Shown here: positions 60,474-64,000 of the stretch, one piece after another
Numbering within the stretch: the stretch's first letter is position 1
Layout: each line of letters opens with the position of its first letter
From: CAVVUF01 sp963751425
Lineage (GTDB): Bacteria; Chloroflexota; Anaerolineae; Anaerolineales; UBA4823
NCBI GenBank assembly: GCA_963751425.1
Contig: CAVVUF010000001.1
Coordinates: 310,001-374,000 of the forward strand
Reading direction: 5' to 3'
DNA length: 64,000 bases
Program-made: the position numbers and the translations under genes
The notes under the pieces: generated by a model
Told to the model about the DNA's origin: nothing
Database searches by the model: none
The model's input: the letters and a program-made list of their open reading frames with translations, nothing else

Positions 60474-60899
60474 ATGACAGAAGCATACCAGATCGTGCCC
60501 ATTGAAAAAATTGACGATTCCATCTGGAGCGCCATCGGCGGAGGCATCTCCGAGTACAACACCCAGCAAGCCGGTGACGACTACGGAAAAAACCTGTGTT
60601 TCGTGCTTTTTTCGGCGGATAAAGAAATCGCCGGCGGCGTGATCGGAGCCACCTACTGGGATTGGCTCTATATCAACCTGATGTGGATGAAAGAAGAGCT
60701 GCGCGGCCGCGGCTATGGCCACCAGCTCCTCACACTGGCCGAAGAAGAAGCGCGCCAGCGGGGTGCCAGGCACGCCTACCTGGACACTTTCAGCTTCCAG
60801 GCGCCGGGCTTTTATCAGAAACACGGCTATCAGGTGTTCGGCGAGCTGCCAAATTTCCCTGCCGGGCATACCCGTTACTTTCTGACCAAGGAGCTTTAA
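60474..60899 (+). CDS. GNAT-family N-acetyltransferase
   Basis: This 141-residue protein has the acetyl-CoA loop KEELRGRGYGHQLLTLAEEE near residue 72 and FQAPGFYQKHGYQVFGEL near residue 105. It starts 14 bases after the PNPOx-fold gene, and the two are likely co-transcribed. The substrate is unknown. Confidence 0.88.
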   Translation: MTEAYQIVPIEKIDDSIWSAIGGGISEYNTQQAGDDYGKNLCFVLFSADKEIAGGVIGATYWDWLYINLMWMKEELRGRGYGHQLLTLAEEEARQRGARHAYLDTFSFQAPGFYQKHGYQVFGELPNFPAGHTRYFLTKEL

Positions 60900-61151
60900 C
60901 CCCTTTTCGATCTAATCTCTAGACTTAGAGAACAAAAAATCTGCCTCCTATTTCATGGATCATACGGATTAATCTTTTTATCCAATCCTGTTCATCATGG
61001 ATATGCTGTTAAATCATGTAGAGGAATCCTTCTGCCTTCATACTTCTCAGAGCAGCCGGAAAAACCTCCCAAACAGATTAAACCCTGCCCCATCGCTTAT
61101 AATTCAATCATACGGGAAGCCAAGGAGTTATTTATTAATGAGGAGCCGTTT

Positions 61152-62216
61152 ATGAGATCAAATCCATTTTTCCTCCACCGGTACATCCTATTCTGCGAGC
61201 TTATGCTGATCGGAATATTCCTGGTTAGCTGCAGCCAGAATGTGCCCGGTCAGGATTTGGCCGATAAAGCCCAGGGAGAAGTGGAAGAGGGAAATTTGGA
61301 CCAGGCCATCCAGGATTATTCCCAGGCCATCAAGCAATCCCCAGAGAATGCAGCCTTTTACCAGGGACGCGGGTTTGCATACTTATCTCAGAATCAATTG
61401 GGGTTAGCCCTGGACGATTTCAATCGAGCCCTGGCCCTGGACCCGAATTATGCCATGGCTTACAATAACCGCGGCTACGTTTACAAGCTCCAAAATGAGC
61501 TCGAAAAGGCCCTGGCAGATTACAATAAAGCCATCGAGCTGGAGCCGAAAAAAGCCGATATTTACAGCAACCGCGGCTCGATTTACCTGCTCCAAAATGA
61601 GCTCGAAAAAGCCCTGGCTGATTTCAATACGGCGATTGAATTGGATCCGAAATTTGTAAAAGCATACAATAACCGCGCTCATATCTACGAAGTCCAGAAT
61701 GATTTTGAGAAAGCGCTGGCCGATTTCAGTACAGCCATCGAGCTCGATCCAAAAGATATCGTCGCCTACAACAACCGCGCTTACGCTTATCTCCTCCAAA
61801 ATGATCTTGCTAAAGCGCTGGCCGATTACAGTAAAGTCATCGAGCTGGATCCGCAAAATGCGGCTGCTTATAAAACCCGCGGCGATATCTACCAATCTCA
61901 GGATGACCTGTTGAAAGCGCTGGCAGATTACAACAAAGCCATCGAGCTGAACCCAAAAATGGCAAAAGCCTACAACAACCGCGGCAACCTGTACAAACAT
62001 CAAAATAACCTGGTGAGCGCTCTGGCTGATTACAACAAAGCCCTGGAGCTCGATCCCAACGATCCCTATTTTTACTTTAACCGCGGTCTGATCTACCAGC
62101 TCCTGAATGATCCCTCAAAAGCAGCGGCCGATTTTCAGAAGATCCTTCAGATCGGAGAAGATGCTGAGCTGCTGAAGAATGCCCAAACCAAGCTGGAAGA
62201 GCTGGGGGGCAAGTAA
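61152..62216 (+). CDS. TPR lipoprotein, nine tandem repeats
   Basis: This 354-residue lipoprotein has a lipobox LVSC near residue 26. Nine TPR-like 34-residue repeats follow, typically AYNNRGxxYxLQNxLEKALADYNKAIELDPK. The DNA repeats with a 102-base period. TPRs form protein-binding superhelices; this one would act at the outer face of the membrane. There are no frameshifts. The nearest upstream -10-like sequence is TATAAT at 61098-61103. Confidence 0.88.
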   Translation: MRSNPFFLHRYILFCELMLIGIFLVSCSQNVPGQDLADKAQGEVEEGNLDQAIQDYSQAIKQSPENAAFYQGRGFAYLSQNQLGLALDDFNRALALDPNYAMAYNNRGYVYKLQNELEKALADYNKAIELEPKKADIYSNRGSIYLLQNELEKALADFNTAIELDPKFVKAYNNRAHIYEVQNDFEKALADFSTAIELDPKDIVAYNNRAYAYLLQNDLAKALADYSKVIELDPQNAAAYKTRGDIYQSQDDLLKALADYNKAIELNPKMAKAYNNRGNLYKHQNNLVSALADYNKALELDPNDPYFYFNRGLIYQLLNDPSKAAADFQKILQIGEDAELLKNAQTKLEELGGK

Positions 62217-62323
62217 GCTGCAGAGGTGGAAAATGATCCAGGTACCAGCCTTTTATGCTGCGCCGCTGGCACCCGGCTTGTGATCTTCAAAATCGAGAAG
62301 ATCGAATCGTAAAGAGAGGCGAG

Positions 62324-62905
62324 ATGATCACGATAGAAACTGAAAGGTTGGCCCTCAGGAACTTCGTATATAGCGATTGGGAAGACTTGCATGCCATGAT
62401 CGTGCAGTATAAGGCTTCTGGATTCGCCAATTACGACCAGCCGTGGCCGGATTCGCCAGAAGAGATCAAAGGCATCATCAATTGGTTCGCCAGCGGGGAC
62501 CAATTCCTGGCTGTTTGCCTGAAAGAAACCCAACAGTTCATCGGCTTCGTCGCCCTCAACCCCGAGACCGATGAAGGCAGCCTGGTGTATAACCTTGGCT
62601 ATGTCTTCAAGGCGGATTTCCACGGAAAGGGGTATGCCAGCGAGGCCTGCCGGGCTGCTCTCGCGCATGCCTTTCGCACCCTATCCGCTCAGCGCGTGGT
62701 CGCCGGTACTGCGGCGGCCAACCTCCCCTCTTGCCGGTTATTGGAGAAGCTGGGTTTCCAGAAGACGGGCGAGAGCATGGGCTCGCTCCAGCAATCAGCC
62801 GATGGAAAACCGCTCGAATTCCTGGGCCGCACCTATTCCCTGACGAGAGAGGCCTGGGAAGAGACGTGTGAGGCAAATCAACAAGGTGGCGAAGGATCCA
62901 ATTGA
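62324..62905 (+). CDS. GNAT-family N-acetyltransferase (RimJ/RimL-like)
   Basis: About 193 residues from ATG 62324 (GAGAGGC upstream). MITIETERLALRNF opens the RimJ/RimL pattern. The acetyl-CoA loop is ADFHGKGYASEACRAALAHAF near residue 98, with NLPSCRLLEKLGF near residue 132. It acts on the alpha-amino group of a peptide or small amine. It starts a two-gene run with the next methyltransferase. Confidence 0.88.
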   Translation: MITIETERLALRNFVYSDWEDLHAMIVQYKASGFANYDQPWPDSPEEIKGIINWFASGDQFLAVCLKETQQFIGFVALNPETDEGSLVYNLGYVFKADFHGKGYASEACRAALAHAFRTLSAQRVVAGTAAANLPSCRLLEKLGFQKTGESMGSLQQSADGKPLEFLGRTYSLTREAWEETCEANQQGGEGSN

Positions 62906-62923
62906 AAGTATAAAGAGGTTAAG

Positions 62924-63610
62924 ATGTCACAGAATGAACCTGTAAACGAACCAGTAGATGAAGATGAACTAATGAAAAGTCAAATGGAACAGATGGTTGA
63001 TTCCTACGACGCGTACATGAGAAAAGTGACTTTTGGTCGAGAAGGCGCTTTACGAGAGATGACTGTGAAGCTTGCGCCAGTAAAACCAGGAGACTGTGTC
63101 CTCGAAGTGGGCTGCGGTACAGGCAGCTTAACAATTGCTGCTAAGAAGCAGGCAGGCACATCGGGGAAGGTTTTTGGGATCGATATCATCCCCGGGATGA
63201 TCGAGCTAAGTCGGCAGAAGGCTGCCCAAGCCCACGAAGAGATTACTTTTCAATTGGGAAGCATCGCTGATATTCCCTTTCCTTCAAACCAATTCGATGT
63301 CGTCTTGTGCAGTTTTATGATTTTTCACATGTCTGAAATGACCAGGCAAAAGGGAATCGCAGAAATCTACCGCGTCCTCAAACCGCAGGGGCGTTTTCTT
63401 GTATTGGACCTGGCTTTGCCTACCCAACCATTGTCCAGGGCCATCGCCAAGATGATCTTTGGGGGCATGTTGGAGCACGAATTAGGTGAGCTGCTCCCGG
63501 TGCTGGAGGCTTCTGGTTTTTCAGAGATTGAGATAGCCCCGGCAAAATTTCGAGTCATGGGGCTTTCTATTCTTGCTTATGTACTTGGAGTTGCACAGAA
63601 AACAGGGTAA
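62924..63610 (+). CDS. UbiE-like SAM-dependent methyltransferase
   Basis: This 228-residue protein has motif I CVLEVGCGTGSLTIAA (near residue 63), DIIPGMIELSRQKA, and YRVLKPQGRFLVLDLALP, close to the UbiE/COQ5 methyltransferases. It starts 18 bases after the GNAT stop. The acceptor is unknown; the quinone path is not supported by neighbours. Confidence 0.85.
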   Translation: MSQNEPVNEPVDEDELMKSQMEQMVDSYDAYMRKVTFGREGALREMTVKLAPVKPGDCVLEVGCGTGSLTIAAKKQAGTSGKVFGIDIIPGMIELSRQKAAQAHEEITFQLGSIADIPFPSNQFDVVLCSFMIFHMSEMTRQKGIAEIYRVLKPQGRFLVLDLALPTQPLSRAIAKMIFGGMLEHELGELLPVLEASGFSEIEIAPAKFRVMGLSILAYVLGVAQKTG

Positions 63611-63708
63611 GAAGGTTCTATATGTGAATCTTTCTTCTTCCTGCGCTTTTCTGTGTCCGCAATTTATAAGGGATTATGCTACAATAAATTTGAGAAAAGG
63701 AAAAAACT

Positions 63709-64000
63709 ATGACCACCATTCAACTGCACCCCGCCGACCCGGAGCGTGATTTCGCCCAGATCGCAGCCTTGCTGACCACCTACAATGATGAGATCACTTC
63801 TGAAGCAGAGCTCAAGCAAGAATATGCCCAAGATCGTGACCGCATCCACCAGCAAGGTGCCTACGATGAGCATGGCACGCTGATGGGGTTTTATTGGACC
63901 TTCAACAGCCGCCTGGAAGAAGGCCGCGTCGTATGCCAACCTGGTCGTCAAGCCTGAGTTCCGCCATACCGGTGTGGGCCACCTCCTTTCGAAGGATATG
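63709..64000 (+). CDS. GNAT-family N-acetyltransferase, truncated by the window edge
   Basis: The start MTTIQLHPADPERDFAQ is clear. The acetyl-CoA loop VKPEFRHTGVGHLLSKDM is visible at the right end after a frameshift near 63930. The protein continues beyond the window. The start is preceded by AAAGGAAAAAAC. Confidence 0.75.

Noticed and set aside
61400..62150. CRISPR-like periodicity in the TPR gene
   Set aside because: The 102-base period is a coding repeat (34 residues) without unique spacers; the kelch gene repeat has the same explanation.

Overview
The window looks like a chromosomal piece of a Chloroflexota bacterium, most likely class Anaerolineae. The reasons are a moderately GC-rich genome, many extracellular beta-propeller and LRR proteins with a shared YLP-type C-terminal tail, a class III cyclase/ATPase/TPR signalling protein, a single-chain PD-(D/E)xK/N6-methylase enzyme carrying an in-frame palindromic insertion, and many small palindromic intergenic repeats. 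No rRNA, tRNA, CRISPR array, prophage structural gene or replication origin was seen. The species assignment is inference.

A general property affects almost every call. At least fifteen genes are split by single-base frameshifts while their protein sequence continues cleanly in the next frame. Two of them (18995-19047 and 59936-59965) are repaired exactly by restoring one base in a homopolymer. I read these as mostly sequencing or assembly indels in a draft or metagenomic contig, so I give full gene spans and name the break points.

Layout. 1-1224: the end of a probable lipid-kinase-like gene, then a strong sigma-70 promoter, a manganese (yybP-ykoY) riboswitch with an overlapping terminator, a 37-residue membrane peptide and an alpha/beta hydrolase. 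This riboswitch operon is the most interesting item. 1422-17059: surface proteins (SBBP propeller, double kelch propeller, LRR protein), a flavoprotein/MBL/membrane-protein operon on the minus strand, a cyclase-ATPase-TPR regulator, a methyltransferase, a winged-helix protein and a quinone oxidoreductase. 17318-24136: a Type IIG-like restriction-modification protein, a serine hydrolase, a methyltransferase, a small membrane protein and a GNAT. 24214-28776: an AT-richer accessory island with one insertion sequence, a solo copy of its inverted repeat, the tail of a tyrosine recombinase and an orphan glycine-zipper protein. 28913-41022: an amidohydrolase lipoprotein, a GAF-PP2C phosphatase, a double GNAT, a beta-helix surface protein and a run of small detoxification-type enzymes. 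41196-45126: a MerR regulator with a textbook 19-bp-spacer promoter and perfect operator, followed by three aldo/keto reductases and a DUF2255 protein. 45246-64000: methyltransferases, GNATs, a kinase-like P-loop protein, an FG-GAP propeller, VOC, DinB, cupin, HIT, thioesterase, PNPOx and TPR genes in short same-strand runs.

Taken together, the window is dominated by environmental-interface functions: exported propellers for adhesion or surface display, and small one-gene enzymes that modify, hydrolyse or sequester small molecules. Two regulatory cores (Mn riboswitch, MerR) can be read directly from the DNA.
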